Assembly: GCA_944325555.1 (NCBI GenBank)
Contig: CALVAN010000001.1
Coordinates: forward strand, 1 to 64,000
Reading direction: 5' to 3'
From: Candidatus Gastranaerophilales bacterium
GTDB taxonomy: Bacteria > Cyanobacteriota > Vampirovibrionia > Gastranaerophilales > Gastranaerophilaceae
Length of the DNA: 64,000 nt
Shown here in pieces: positions 27,401-36,444 of the stretch. A program made the translations under genes and the position numbers. Position 1 is the first letter of the stretch. Each line of letters begins with the position of its first letter. Below the pieces are notes generated by a model. That model searched no databases. It saw nothing but the letters and a program-made list of their open reading frames with translations, and was not told the origin of the DNA.

Positions 27401-28759
27401 GTCGGACATATCAACTACCTGATTTATAAATTCATATGTCCAGAAATTTTTTATGTAATGGTCAACTTTTACGTCGAGAAGATTCCGTTTTTTGACATTT
27501 TCCCACTGTCTGTCCGTTAATTTGCTTAATTCGAGTATCTCTGCCCCGCCGATATTGCCGTACATCTCTTTATCGCTCTTGCGCAGAGCATAAAGACTGC
27601 GGCGCAAAGCTGTCTCGTGCTGTTCATCAGTCATTTGGGCAAGATAGGTGTAATCCAGTGTACTGAATTTTTTAAGCCCCGGTTTTGCGCTGAACAAACC
27701 CCGCTTTTTAAGTGTTTCCCACTGTTCGTCCGTAATTTTCAGCACAGACTCGTAATCTACATTAAAATTTTTGTCAAAACTGTTTAAGTTCGTCAATTGC
27801 GGATGACCATCTTCTAAAAGCCCTCGTTTTTGAAGAATTTTGTCTTTTTTATCCTTTTGAATAAAGTCTCTTAAATTGCGATACCTGTTATCCAATATAT
27901 TGTGCGGCTCAAATGTAATGGTCTGCGAGCGGTATTGACCGTTCGGGGTTATATCGATTTTGTTTACTATATCGCTGTTATATTTTGAAGTAAACGCCTC
28001 AAGTGCGTCATACAATTCCTCATCAGTCATTTGTGCAAGCTCTTTTGCCGCATCGGGGTTGATTGAGGGGTCACGCATTGTTTTTATTTCATCTATTTCA
28101 TAATAAAGAGGTCTGTCTTTTGGTTTGCCCGAGGCACGGTACCCCAAAGAACCTGAAACGGACATTTTGACGGGATTGCCGTCTTTATCAATTCTTGTAT
28201 TTTCTTTTGAAAGACCGTTTCTGTTGCCCAGCCAAACATCAGCCACAAAAGATTCGTACAGGGCTTTTTTGTTTGTTTGCGCAGGGAACAGTTTTTCTTC
28301 AAAAACTTCTGCCAGCCAGCCCGTTTTACCGTCTTTTTCAAACTCCAGATACTCGGGTGCTCTGACGCCTACGCTTTGATACAATTTTGACGCCATAATT
28401 TGTTGTGTTATGCGGTCTTTGTTGTCAACGTATTTGAGTTTAAAAATTTTGTCTTTTACGGGGTCAAGCACATACTCGTGATGTTGTGTTTTATACAGGA
28501 TAAGTTCTTTTTCTTCCCCGTCCGTTTTTATTTTTACGGTTGATTTTTGGGCACGTTTTTCCAATTCTTCACGAAAATGTGTTCCGTCATACGGTTTGCC
28601 TTTAAAGCTGATGTTGTTGTAAGCCGCATACAGCTTTGGCTCTGCCGGTGCGTGTGCTGCCACATTTTTCTGTTGCGGCAGCGAAGATATGTTTTGCTCG
28701 GTTTGCTTTTTTACGCTGTCTTTTCGGGGAACATTAAATGAAGTATTGTTGACGTACAT
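24422..28759 (-). CDS. giant multidomain protein: F-G tag, kinase-like region, helical repeats, HD domain
   Basis: This 1445-residue protein has no signal peptide. Residues 48-54 (NNISFKG) carry the F-G motif. Residues 95-215 resemble a kinase fold of the HipA/PI3K-like type: ITQQIMASKLYQSVGVRAPE, then ADVWLGNRN (D174, N179) and KMSVSGSLGYRASG, where the usual metal-binding Asp is replaced by Ser. Residues 240-780 hold about 11 units of the type TDEQWETLKKRGL. An HD phosphohydrolase-like domain covers about 1015-1165 (H1028, H1060-D1061, NHDMMA, KAD). The end (about 1235-1445) has an STS triplet at 1273-1275, a possible ADP-ribosyltransferase hint. It stands alone. The function is unknown. 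Confidence 0.65.
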   Translation of the reverse strand: MYVNNTSFNVPRKDSVKKQTEQNISSLPQQKNVAAHAPAEPKLYAAYNNISFKGKPYDGTHFREELEKRAQKSTVKIKTDGEEKELILYKTQHHEYVLDPVKDKIFKLKYVDNKDRITQQIMASKLYQSVGVRAPEYLEFEKDGKTGWLAEVFEEKLFPAQTNKKALYESFVADVWLGNRNGLSKENTRIDKDGNPVKMSVSGSLGYRASGKPKDRPLYYEIDEIKTMRDPSINPDAAKELAQMTDEELYDALEAFTSKYNSDIVNKIDITPNGQYRSQTITFEPHNILDNRYRNLRDFIQKDKKDKILQKRGLLEDGHPQLTNLNSFDKNFNVDYESVLKITDEQWETLKKRGLFSAKPGLKKFSTLDYTYLAQMTDEQHETALRRSLYALRKSDKEMYGNIGGAEILELSKLTDRQWENVKKRNLLDVKVDHYIKNFWTYEFINQVVDMSDIDWFDIEYSGLLDTGVIASQLYKMLETSKSDEAKNLVPSYLARVRALSNIEKDVKYHTQKNFTAEYILSLAGVDNDKWQLLMEITNNLTDIKMSPADLCSVMNFDDDTIDTLRKRNLLTTAKITIGLEDLALLSDEEWANVQKRKLDELKQFHYDDWAYLASLSDEQFKLAQDKKLFEDRAPLTKSERPYSGEEISLLVNTLDEKGWENFEKRGLYNNFYVFNGFYYGAAGGRTAAKLALYSDKEFERFKNIQNSVKSYIYPSTVMELVNLNDTEYKRLMDRHLFKYMNTHEAWDNYMEDAPVMTALAQLDDEEYETFLNMKNDCKTIAAKTLIIKADKLRLNAKENINELSFKEKKEYLKLLLNKYETLLSEDFQNNYNCTGLIPKNVNELSSLITKLVKSAGIDTRPLEESEKTAFFNALDKLSSSDSEFKKLELKNPDFKLTIQYPRDEFISDIKELVKNLDKKEQMKVWDYFGFEISSDNSGQTVMSGYPALINNGEKLQEIAKPQTKEIIGKIKPYVKKFTTDNKVLPDGKFVSPQMAKTFNDILTALPELYSVIGKKQHGTHDYTVDVHTLAVLQECVKNSYFDTLNTDEKRELLFAALLHDITKEEKHRDREHPQNSAYNAYFLLKKFDLPENERQKIYQLIKNHDMMAHCHFAQIEGNLDRVIKKYAYELRFDNLSELELMLTKADLMGVKRNGSFWKGSVEEFNNVSKKLKAETIQLRNTAIALPQTRIPKASELKANGVNVKEITTKDENGNEIKNKVVYLENGLDLSKYGFDKGVTAENFNVIVHGFDNNIQQAMLEALEMPDSDALLSTSYIFYDKGNYHTFRQQGFIKNIPSDNIGVAYYRDFGSGCKKTEEMLINDYLSDKGNIYRKYFSELLKKELNLNDEEYLDLYQKIKDKPIEQIEKETPHAAYAIKNIFAKMEIHKRKFKRDYNEILVGKGKTTGVFFEGTDEQGNKYKAENIPEFLRKYARDNDLPIIYFGE

Positions 28760-28945
28760 AAAAATCCTTGGGTTTCACACTTGGCTATATGAAAACAAAA
28801 CAAGGTCGAAAATTGCCCGATAAGTTATTTTATAAGCTTGAAAAAATTTACCGGAAAAAACTAACCTTGATTGTATAAATTGAATTTGAGTAAAAAAATG
28901 CTTGAATTTAAATTAAAACGCAATATAAACATTTTTTGCGCAATA
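28760..28945. other. intergenic leader of the giant gene
   Basis: This AT-rich region lies between the giant gene and the tRNA terminator. I see no gene, repeat or clear promoter pair. Confidence 0.3.
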
Positions 28946-28971
28946 AAAAAGAGCCTTTCGGCTCTTTTAAA
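28946..28971 (-). terminator. intrinsic terminator after tRNA-Glu
   Basis: The arms AAAGAGCC and GGCTCTTT with a TTTC loop are flanked by A/T tracts. It lies just past the 3' end of the minus-strand tRNA. Confidence 0.85.
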
Positions 28972-28975
28972 ATGG

Positions 28976-29048
28976 TACTCCCAAGGGGATTTGAACCCCT
29001 GTCGCATCCGTGAAAGGGATGTGTCCTAGGCCTCTAGACGATGGGAGC
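28976..29048 (-). tRNA. tRNA-Glu (anticodon UUC)
   Basis: The minus strand folds as a complete cloverleaf. The acceptor GCTCCCA pairs with TGGGAGT, with G1:U72 as a wobble. The D-arm contains GTCTAGAGGCCTAGGAC and the anticodon loop is CTTTCAC. The T-loop is TTCAAAT between AGGGG and CCCCT. An encoded CCA follows at 28975-28973. The sequence closely resembles bacterial tRNA-Glu. Confidence 0.95.
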
Positions 29049-29194
29049 CTACAAAACAAGATGGTTGTCATCTCGACTGTATGCATAATAATATCTAAGA
29101 CATAATTTTATGTCAACAAACTTTTTGCATTTATATTTACGCATTTGAAAAAAGCCCCGCTTTATAGTAAATTTCTTTTATAAGTGAGGAGCGT

Positions 29195-31798
29195 ATGTCA
29201 AAACCGGAAATAAATTATATTAACAGCATGGATGTGGATATCAACGAAGCAACTCCCATGCTAAAACAGTTTTTAGAAATAAAAAAAGAAAATCTTGACG
29301 TGCTTTTGTTATATCGCATGGGTGATTTTTACGAAACTTTTTTTGAAGACGCTCTTATCCTGTCCAGAGATTTGGAAATCACGTTAACAAGCCGTGAAGG
29401 CGGGTCGCTGGGGCGTATTCCCATGGCGGGAATTCCCGTAAAAGCGGTGGACAACTACCTGCCCAAACTTCTTGAAAAAGGACACAAAATAGCTATATGC
29501 GAGCAAATGGAAGACCCCGCACTGGCTAAGGGGCTTGTAAAAAGAGCTATCGTAAAAACAATCACCGCAGGCACCCTGACGGAAACAAACCTTTTAAAAT
29601 CCAATGCAAACAACTATCTTGCAGCTGTTATCAAAGACAAAAAATCCGACCTGTACGGACTTGCATACACTGATATTTCAACCGGCGAGTTTAAGGTTAC
29701 TCAAACGGATTTTGAACAGCTGTTGAGTGAACTTGCAAGAATAAGACCGACTGAAATTGTAGTCCCCAAAATTTCTCAAAAAGTTTTGCCTTTTCAGTAT
29801 GTCGGCAATGAACTTATCGATTTGCCCGAGGAAATTACTAATAACTATAACTGTTCAAAAATGAGCTACGCCGCTTTTGATATTGACAGAGCGGAAAAAA
29901 ATATTAAAGAAATTTTTAAGCTGGACTCAGTTGAAACCTTTGGTTTTTCACAGTACAAAGCGGGCTTTTGCGCAGCAGGCGCTATTTTTGAATACCTTTT
30001 CAGAACACAAAAGGAGAATTTCCCCAAGTTTGAAAAAATTACAACCTACAGCCTGAATCAGTTTGTTTCAATCGATACAAACACAAGAAGAAATCTTGAG
30101 CTTACGGAAACCTCGAGGGACAAAGCAAAATACGGCAGTCTTTTGTGGGCAATAGATAACACAAAGACAAACATGGGCGCAAGACAGCTTAAAAAATGGA
30201 TTCATCAGCCGTTAAAAAATATTGAAAACATTGTGCAAAGACAAGATGCGGTTGAAGAACTTATAAAAAACACACCGTCAAGGATTCAACTCATCGGTCT
30301 TTTGGAAAAAGTTTATGATATTCAAAGACTTTCTACAAGGATAAGCAACAATACAGCCAATCCCCGTGATTTTGTTGCGCTCAAGGATACAATAAATCTT
30401 TTGCCGGTGTTCGGCGAAGTATTAAAAAATTTCAACTCCGCACTTTTGTCAAAACTCGGCGAAGTTAAAACAAACCTCGTTGATTTTGCGGAAATTATCG
30501 ATAAAACAATTAAAGACGATGCCCCTATAACAGTCAAAGACGGCGGTGTCATTAAAGAAGGCGTATCCGGTGATTTGGACTATTACAGAGAACTCTTAAC
30601 AGGCGGAAAAAACTGGCTTGTTGATTTTGAAAACAAACAGAAAGAAGAAACAGGCATAAAATTTTTGAAGGTCGGATTTTCAAAAACCTTCGGTTATTTT
30701 ATCGAGGTGTCAAACTCCAACCTTAATATGGTGCCCGACCACTATATAAGACGCCAGACCTTAACAAACGGAGAAAGGTTTGTAACCGAAGAACTGAAAA
30801 AACACGAGGCAGATGTACTCTCCGCACAGTCAAAATCCGTTGAGCTGGAATCAAAAATCTTTTCCGACTTAAGAGAGTATTCCAAAGAATTTGTTGATCC
30901 GATAAGAGAGGTGGCGGAAGCGATTGCGGATATGGATGTGCTTGTTTCTTTTGCGGTATGCGCAATTGAGAACAAATACACAAGACCTCTCGTTACTGAT
31001 TCAAACGAGCTTTATATAAAAGAGGGCAGACATCCTGTTCTGGAAAAAATTCTGCCCATGGGCAAATATGTGTCTAACGATTTAAAACTCGTTGCCGATA
31101 ACAATTCGCAGCAGGACACGCAGTTTATGATTCTTACCGGCCCTAACATGGCGGGTAAATCAACATATATGCGCCAGAATGCTCTTATCGTTATAATGGC
31201 GCAGATAGGCAGTTTTGTGCCCTGCGATGCGGCAAAAATAGGGATTGTGGACAAAATATTCACAAGAGTCGGCGCTGTTGATGATTTATCTTTGGGGCAG
31301 TCAACCTTTATGGTGGAAATGAACGAAACCGCCTTTATCCTCAACTCCGCTACGGAAAAAAGCCTTATTCTGCTGGATGAAATAGGCAGGGGCACAAGCA
31401 CATATGACGGCGTAGCTATTGCGTGGAGCGTTGCTGAATATATTGCAACGAAAATAAAGGCAAGAACCATTTTTGCTACTCACTATCACGAACTTAACGT
31501 TATGAGCAGTATTTTCCCGCAGATTAAAAATTACCGTGTAACAATATCGGAAAACGACGGAGAAATCATATTTTTAAGAAAAGTTATAGAAGGCTCCGCA
31601 AGCAAAAGCTACGGTATTCAGGTTGCAAAAATGGCAGGTCTGCCTCAATCCGTTATTAAAACCGCTGAGGATATGATGACCAAAATGCAGTCGGATTATT
31701 CAAAAGATTTGTCGGCAAACAAGCGCAAGAACAAAGTCCCTGCGCCTGAAGTGCCTCAATTATCTTTAATTTTTAACAGTGAAAATGATAAAGACTAA
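29195..31798 (+). CDS. mutS: DNA mismatch repair protein MutS
   Basis: MutS finds mismatches and starts repair. The protein is 867 residues. The mismatch-reading Phe-x-Glu lies in MGDFYETFFEDA near residue 45. The ATPase has Walker A TGPNMAGKSTYMRQ and the Walker B/signature run LILLDEIGRGTSTYDG. A helix-turn-helix end (KTAEDMMTKMQ) is present. A GAGGAG site precedes the ATG. It converges with the XRE regulator, 8 bp away. Confidence 0.96.
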   Translation: MSKPEINYINSMDVDINEATPMLKQFLEIKKENLDVLLLYRMGDFYETFFEDALILSRDLEITLTSREGGSLGRIPMAGIPVKAVDNYLPKLLEKGHKIAICEQMEDPALAKGLVKRAIVKTITAGTLTETNLLKSNANNYLAAVIKDKKSDLYGLAYTDISTGEFKVTQTDFEQLLSELARIRPTEIVVPKISQKVLPFQYVGNELIDLPEEITNNYNCSKMSYAAFDIDRAEKNIKEIFKLDSVETFGFSQYKAGFCAAGAIFEYLFRTQKENFPKFEKITTYSLNQFVSIDTNTRRNLELTETSRDKAKYGSLLWAIDNTKTNMGARQLKKWIHQPLKNIENIVQRQDAVEELIKNTPSRIQLIGLLEKVYDIQRLSTRISNNTANPRDFVALKDTINLLPVFGEVLKNFNSALLSKLGEVKTNLVDFAEIIDKTIKDDAPITVKDGGVIKEGVSGDLDYYRELLTGGKNWLVDFENKQKEETGIKFLKVGFSKTFGYFIEVSNSNLNMVPDHYIRRQTLTNGERFVTEELKKHEADVLSAQSKSVELESKIFSDLREYSKEFVDPIREVAEAIADMDVLVSFAVCAIENKYTRPLVTDSNELYIKEGRHPVLEKILPMGKYVSNDLKLVADNNSQQDTQFMILTGPNMAGKSTYMRQNALIVIMAQIGSFVPCDAAKIGIVDKIFTRVGAVDDLSLGQSTFMVEMNETAFILNSATEKSLILLDEIGRGTSTYDGVAIAWSVAEYIATKIKARTIFATHYHELNVMSSIFPQIKNYRVTISENDGEIIFLRKVIEGSASKSYGIQVAKMAGLPQSVIKTAEDMMTKMQSDYSKDLSANKRKNKVPAPEVPQLSLIFNSENDKD

Positions 31799-31806
31799 AT
31801 CGGAAA

Positions 31807-32460
31807 TTATTTACTTTCAATCCCTCTGGCGAGTTTCATTCCCTCAACAAGGTTGCTCAATTTTTCCAGAGCATCATCATTTTTTAATGAAGCAAGAGCA
31901 AGTTTGATATAATCAGAAGATTTTTTATCCTTGGATATTTTTCTGAATTCACCGACCATATAATTCAAGTTGCGTTGTGCGTCTGCATCAACGGAATTTC
32001 TTATAACTTTTTCTTTGCCGTCAGGATAAAACACAACTATTTTAGAGGATTTTTTCTCGTCAAAATATTCGACGAATATCGGCTTATTTAAATTTTTAGC
32101 TGTATTTGCCATAGTTTGATCGGTGCAGTTTTTTCCTTTTGCTTTTGTATTACGCAGCTGATAAACATTGTTCTTAGGGGTTGAAGAAACCTGAAAAACA
32201 GCCTCATTGTTCGTTCCGCTTAAGGCGCCTTCGTACTCTTCGGTCAAAAAATCAAAGTCAAACAATTCTTTCGGCTGAACATTGAGCGTGATGCAGACTT
32301 TTTCCAGAGTTTTGCAAGAAGGAAAATGCTCTCCCGTTTCAATTTTGGAAAGCTGTCTGGAGTGGATGCCTATAACTCCTGCCAAATCTTCTTGCGTAAT
32401 GTTTCTAACTTTTCTCAGGTACTTAATGTTGCTGCCCAAACCGTTTTTGAAATTTGTCAT
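31807..32460 (-). CDS. XRE-family transcriptional regulator
   Basis: This 217-residue protein has an N-terminal XRE helix-turn-helix (LRKVRNITQEDLAGVIGI, then RQLSKIETGEHFPS). A middle region of unknown role and a C-terminal helical part follow (DKKSSDYIKLALASLK). The start at 32460 follows a GAAAGGA site; an upstream frame to 32595 has none. Two inverted repeats lie upstream (about 32519-32560 and 32589-32608) and may be its operators. Confidence 0.8.
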   Translation of the reverse strand: MTNFKNGLGSNIKYLRKVRNITQEDLAGVIGIHSRQLSKIETGEHFPSCKTLEKVCITLNVQPKELFDFDFLTEEYEGALSGTNNEAVFQVSSTPKNNVYQLRNTKAKGKNCTDQTMANTAKNLNKPIFVEYFDEKKSSKIVVFYPDGKEKVIRNSVDADAQRNLNYMVGEFRKISKDKKSSDYIKLALASLKNDDALEKLSNLVEGMKLARGIESK

Positions 32461-32518
32461 ATCTGTGTCCTTTCGTTTTAGTATATACGCATTAGATGCG
32501 CAACTTAACGTTTTTAGA

Positions 32519-32608
32519 CACCTATAAATTTTGATTATTGTTGTTGACTTAGGTGTTTTATGACATATCATGAAAAAAATAAGAGTGTTTAGCATTGTCT
32601 AATGCTAA
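32519..32608. promoter_or_regulatory. two inverted repeats upstream of the XRE gene, possible operators
   Basis: The half-sites ACACCTA and TAGGTGT are spaced about 26 bp apart at roughly 32519-32560. A tighter palindrome, TTAGCAT-N6-ATGCTAA, lies at 32589-32608. Both fall between the XRE gene and the glycosyltransferase start at 32667, so they could control both directions. Operator function is inference. Confidence 0.4.
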
Positions 32609-32666
32609 TTCAATCAGATTTATTAATCCGCACAAAAAATTTTAAAAATAAAATCAGGGGTTTTTA

Positions 32667-33419
32667 ATGGATTTTCAATATAATAAAATTTTCACCTTTA
32701 TTAATTTTGAAAACATTATACCGCCTTACATAAACCTTTGCATAAAAACCTGGGAGCTAAATCTTCAAAAAGATTATCAAATAATCGTTTTAACACCTGA
32801 AAATATTAACCGCTACATAGACAAAAATTTCCTCACGGAATCAGTTGTTAACCCGATAAATCCTTATTCATCCGCATATTGTGATTATATAAGCTTTCTG
32901 GCTATATATTGCAACGGAGGGATTTTCTTAGATGCGGACACAATAATCACTGACAACTTTAAACCTGATTTTAACATATTAAATGACTATGAAACCGTCT
33001 TTTTCGGCAGGAATAACAAAATAATTCCGGGATTTATTATGTCTAAAAAAAATTCAAAGATTTTAGAAGAATTGATACTAAGATACAGAATTGCACATCA
33101 TTTACCATTTATTAAAAGAAAAAGAGACATTCTCATAAACAATTCAATAAAAAATTCCTTGTTAAAAGATTTTTTAACGATAGATAACTCTCACAGTGCA
33201 TACAAGCTGGAGTTACTTTTGGAGGATAATAATAAAAACAACAAATACAAAGATTATTATTTTACTTCCAAATATTCCATTGAAAATTTTTTAAAAAACA
33301 ATAAAGGAATTGCCGCTTTGCAAAATTCAATTACTCCCAAAAAATATAAAAATATGAGCGAAACAGACTTTTTAAAACAAGATATCTTGTTATCTAAAAT
33401 TTTTAAAGTACTTTTATAA
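32667..33419 (+). CDS. DXD-motif glycosyltransferase (GT32-like)
   Basis: The 250-residue protein matches the Gly_transf_sug / capsular sugar transferase type. Features are INFENIIPPYINLCIKTWEL at the N-terminus, SAYCDYISFLAIYCNGGIFL, and the DXD metal site LDADTII, which would hold the nucleotide-sugar. It likely modifies a surface polysaccharide, but the acceptor is unknown. The gene is noticeably richer in A and T than its neighbours and stands alone beside a regulator, which hints at recent transfer. Confidence 0.75.
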   Translation: MDFQYNKIFTFINFENIIPPYINLCIKTWELNLQKDYQIIVLTPENINRYIDKNFLTESVVNPINPYSSAYCDYISFLAIYCNGGIFLDADTIITDNFKPDFNILNDYETVFFGRNNKIIPGFIMSKKNSKILEELILRYRIAHHLPFIKRKRDILINNSIKNSLLKDFLTIDNSHSAYKLELLLEDNNKNNKYKDYYFTSKYSIENFLKNNKGIAALQNSITPKKYKNMSETDFLKQDILLSKIFKVLL

Positions 33420-33530
33420 AAAATAATACTACTTTTAAAATTGCTCTAAATATCTGTGCATAAAGCTATAAATATCATTATTTATACAATCTATACTTTA
33501 TGAGTATAAACAAATAAAGGATAGACTAAT

Positions 33531-34247
33531 ATGTATAAATTAAGACCCAGAGAAGAACGAGGCAAGACAATGACTGATTGGTTAAAAAGCTTGCACAGTT
33601 TTTCTTTTGCCCAATATTTTGATCCGTTTAACATGGGTTTCAGTGATTTAAGGGTAATTAATGATGATATAATTGCTCCCTCAGGCGGTTTTGATACACA
33701 TCCTCACGCAAATATGGAAATTATAACAATACTACTGAATGGTGCACTTGAACATAAAGATTCAACCGGAAAATCCGAACTTTTAAATCCCGGGCAAATA
33801 CAGGTAATGAGTGCAGGCACAGGCATAATGCACAGTGAGTTCAATCCTTCTCCGATAAACCGTACGCACCTTTTGCAAATATGGATTTTACCAAACAAAA
33901 AAAACTATACTCCTTCGTACCATACAAAGACCTTTAACAAAGAAAAATTGCTTAACACCATAAGGTTAATAGTTTCCGGCAGCGGCAAATACGGCTCTGC
34001 CAAAATTCATCAGGACGCAGAAATTTACCAATCAATTTTAGAAGCAGATAAAACCGTGTATTTTTCCATACCCGAAAACAGAAAACTCTGGCTGCAAGTG
34101 GCAGCAGGTGCAATAGAAGTAAATTCCAACATCCTCGAAGCGGGCGACGGGATGTCTGTTGTTAATGAAAACGGAGAAATGGAAATCAACGGCGTTGATT
34201 CGGAATCAAATTTTATTATTTTTAATTTGAGAAACCTGCGGCTATAA
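33531..34247 (+). CDS. pirin-like bicupin protein
   Basis: This 238-residue pirin-family protein resembles YhhW-type quercetinase-like bicupins. The metal-binding motif is FDTHPHANMEIITILLNGAL with HKDST and GIMHSEFN supplying further ligands. The start at 33531 has AAAGGATAG upstream. The substrate in this organism is unknown; the protein is probably cytoplasmic. Confidence 0.85.
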   Translation: MYKLRPREERGKTMTDWLKSLHSFSFAQYFDPFNMGFSDLRVINDDIIAPSGGFDTHPHANMEIITILLNGALEHKDSTGKSELLNPGQIQVMSAGTGIMHSEFNPSPINRTHLLQIWILPNKKNYTPSYHTKTFNKEKLLNTIRLIVSGSGKYGSAKIHQDAEIYQSILEADKTVYFSIPENRKLWLQVAAGAIEVNSNILEAGDGMSVVNENGEMEINGVDSESNFIIFNLRNLRL

Positions 34248-34581
34248 TTTACTTTGCGGATTATTCTTTATTGCTACCGCATATTTATGGCCATCAAAAA
34301 CAAATTATAAACTTTTGTAAACAATTTACTTAAAACAGTAAATTTTTAACCTTGAGGATTCTTGTAAAAGCAGGAAAACCAAAAAATTTTAAACAGTGTG
34401 TAAGTTGATTATTTCAAAAATTTTTATAAGTGTGAAAAATCCTTTTTAACTAACTCCATAAATTCTATAACCTAACTACCAAAATTACTAACCGAATCAT
34501 CGCCTTTGATAACCGTCAAAGGCTTTTTATTTTGTTCAAATATGCTATAATGCGACTGTACACTACAGTGGGGAAACACTT
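34248..34581. other. gene-free leader before dapF with sRNA-like unit
   Basis: The first 150 bp are AT-rich with no gene. A C/T-rich stretch with ACTCC-type motifs (about 34448-34500) then ends in a strong terminator at 34502. A similar arrangement occurs before the spoIID gene. A TATAAT box at about 34545 could start dapF. Confidence 0.45.
34502..34532 (+). terminator. terminator-like hairpin upstream of dapF
   Basis: The arms GCCTTTGA and TCAAAGGC are followed by a T-rich tract. It lies 250 bp past the pirin stop, so it may end an independent small RNA or attenuate readthrough into dapF. Confidence 0.75.
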
Positions 34582-35436
34582 ATGACTCAGGTAAAATTCA
34601 CAAAAATGCACGGCGCAGGCAATGATTTTATTTTAATGGAATACAATGAATATAAAAAAATAGAGGATAAATTTCCGCAAATCGCTGTGCAACTGTGCGA
34701 CAGACACTTTGGCATAGGTGCTGACGGAATTTTTGTTCCGATTGAAAACCCAAAAACATACTCAGACTTGGAGTGGCTGTTCTATCAGGCAGACGGCTCC
34801 ACAGCCCAGATGTGCGGAAACGGTATGAGATGTTTTGCACGTTTTTGCTACGATAAAAAAATCGTCAACAAAAGACAATTCACCGTCCACACCGGTGCGG
34901 GCAAAATTGTACCGGAAGTTCTTGAGGATATGAGAGTAAAAGTCAACATGGGCAAACCGATACTCGAGCCTGAAAAAATTCCGTTTAAAGGCAGCAAAAA
35001 TCTGAATTATCCTTTGTGGGACGGTGTTAAAAAATTCGTTGTAAATGCTGTCAGCATGGGCAATCCGCACTGCGTTATCTTTGTTAAAGAAGACGAAGAC
35101 ATACACGAACTTGCTAAAAAATACGGCAATGACATTGAACACGACAACCTTTTTCCTGAAAAAACAAACGTGGAATTTGTGAAAGTTAAAAGTAAAAATG
35201 AAATTGATGTTGCCGTATGGGAAAGAGGCTGCGGCATTACTCTTGCCTGCGGCACGGGAGCCTGCGCAAGCGTGGTTGCGGCAATATTAAACGACCTGTG
35301 CGATAACAAAGTTAACGTCAACCTTCCGGGCGGCATACTGACTATTGAATGGGCGGGCAATTCAAAAAATGCCGATTTTGATGTATTTATGACAGGTGAA
35401 GCTCAGTACGTTTATACGGGTGTTATTGATATTTAA
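34582..35436 (+). CDS. dapF: diaminopimelate epimerase
   Basis: DapF converts LL- to meso-diaminopimelate for peptidoglycan and lysine. The length of 284 residues is normal. The two catalytic cysteines lie in AQMCGNGMRC and ACGTGACAS. The N-terminus FTKMHGAGNDFILM is the family signature. The stop codon overlaps the ATPase gene start by one base (TAATG), so translation is coupled. Confidence 0.96.
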   Translation: MTQVKFTKMHGAGNDFILMEYNEYKKIEDKFPQIAVQLCDRHFGIGADGIFVPIENPKTYSDLEWLFYQADGSTAQMCGNGMRCFARFCYDKKIVNKRQFTVHTGAGKIVPEVLEDMRVKVNMGKPILEPEKIPFKGSKNLNYPLWDGVKKFVVNAVSMGNPHCVIFVKEDEDIHELAKKYGNDIEHDNLFPEKTNVEFVKVKSKNEIDVAVWERGCGITLACGTGACASVVAAILNDLCDNKVNVNLPGGILTIEWAGNSKNADFDVFMTGEAQYVYTGVIDI

Positions 35437-36389
35437 TGTCAAAGATATTAGAAGTAAAAAATTTAAACATAGGCTTTAACCTTGCTGACGGCTTCAGACA
35501 GGCGATATATGACGTCAATTTTTCTGTTGATAAAGGAGAAACTCTTGCTATTGTAGGAGAATCAGGCTGCGGAAAAACCGTTTCCACTATGTCAATTTTG
35601 CAGCTTTTGCCGCCGGGTGCGCAAATAAAAAGCGGAGAGATTATCTATAACGGTCAAAATTTGCTCAATTTCAGCCAAAAACAAATGCAGCAAATTCGGG
35701 GCAAAAAGATTGCTCTGATACCGCAGGATCCGATGACCTCGCTAAATCCGCTTTATACTATAGGCAACCAGCTTTTAGAGGTTATAGAGCTGCATCAGGG
35801 ACTTAAAGGAAAAGAGGCTGTCGAAGTTGCAATAAAGGCGCTTGAGCGTGTAAAAATTCCCGATGCAAAAGAAAAAATGAGAGCTTATCCCCATGAGTTT
35901 TCCGGCGGGATGAAACAGCGGGTTATTATTGCTATGGCGCTTGCCTGCAACGCAGAAATTATTATAGCGGATGAGCCTACTACCGCACTGGATGTTACGG
36001 TACAGGCTCAGATTATGGAAATCTTGAGAGAGATTAAAGAAAAGTACAATATTTCGATAATTTTGATTACTCATGATCTCGGTGTAGTGGCGCAAAATGC
36101 GGATAAAATAGCCGTAATGTATGCGGGACGCATTGTTGAATATGCTTCAAACGAACAGCTTTTTAATTCACCGAAACACCCCTATACAAAAGCTTTGTTA
36201 AACGTGATTCTTGATATAAATACTGACACCGTGCAGACTATAGAGGGGCATCCGCCTTCAATTACCGATGATATTTCAGGCTGTCCGTTCCACCCCAGAT
36301 GCAAGGATTGTATGGAAATTTGCATTCAAAATGACCCGTGTTTAAAGCCCGTAGGGGATTCTTTGGCTGCGTGTCATTTGTATGATTGA
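35436..36389 (+). CDS. peptide ABC transporter ATP-binding protein (OppD/DppD type)
   Basis: This 317-residue ATPase has Walker A VGESGCGKTVS, signature FSGGMKQRV, Walker B IIIADEPTTALDV and the switch histidine in LITHDLG. The C-terminal Opp-type extension has CPFHPRCKDCMEICIQNDPC, a cysteine-rich stretch. No permease, binding protein or OppF-type partner is visible next to it, so its membrane partners must be encoded elsewhere. It is coupled to dapF by a one-base overlap. Confidence 0.9.
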   Translation: MSKILEVKNLNIGFNLADGFRQAIYDVNFSVDKGETLAIVGESGCGKTVSTMSILQLLPPGAQIKSGEIIYNGQNLLNFSQKQMQQIRGKKIALIPQDPMTSLNPLYTIGNQLLEVIELHQGLKGKEAVEVAIKALERVKIPDAKEKMRAYPHEFSGGMKQRVIIAMALACNAEIIIADEPTTALDVTVQAQIMEILREIKEKYNISIILITHDLGVVAQNADKIAVMYAGRIVEYASNEQLFNSPKHPYTKALLNVILDINTDTVQTIEGHPPSITDDISGCPFHPRCKDCMEICIQNDPCLKPVGDSLAACHLYD

Positions 36390-36444
36390 GAGTTTTTATT
36401 AAAAATATTTGTTTAAAAACCTTGAAAAAAAGGCAAAACGAGCT

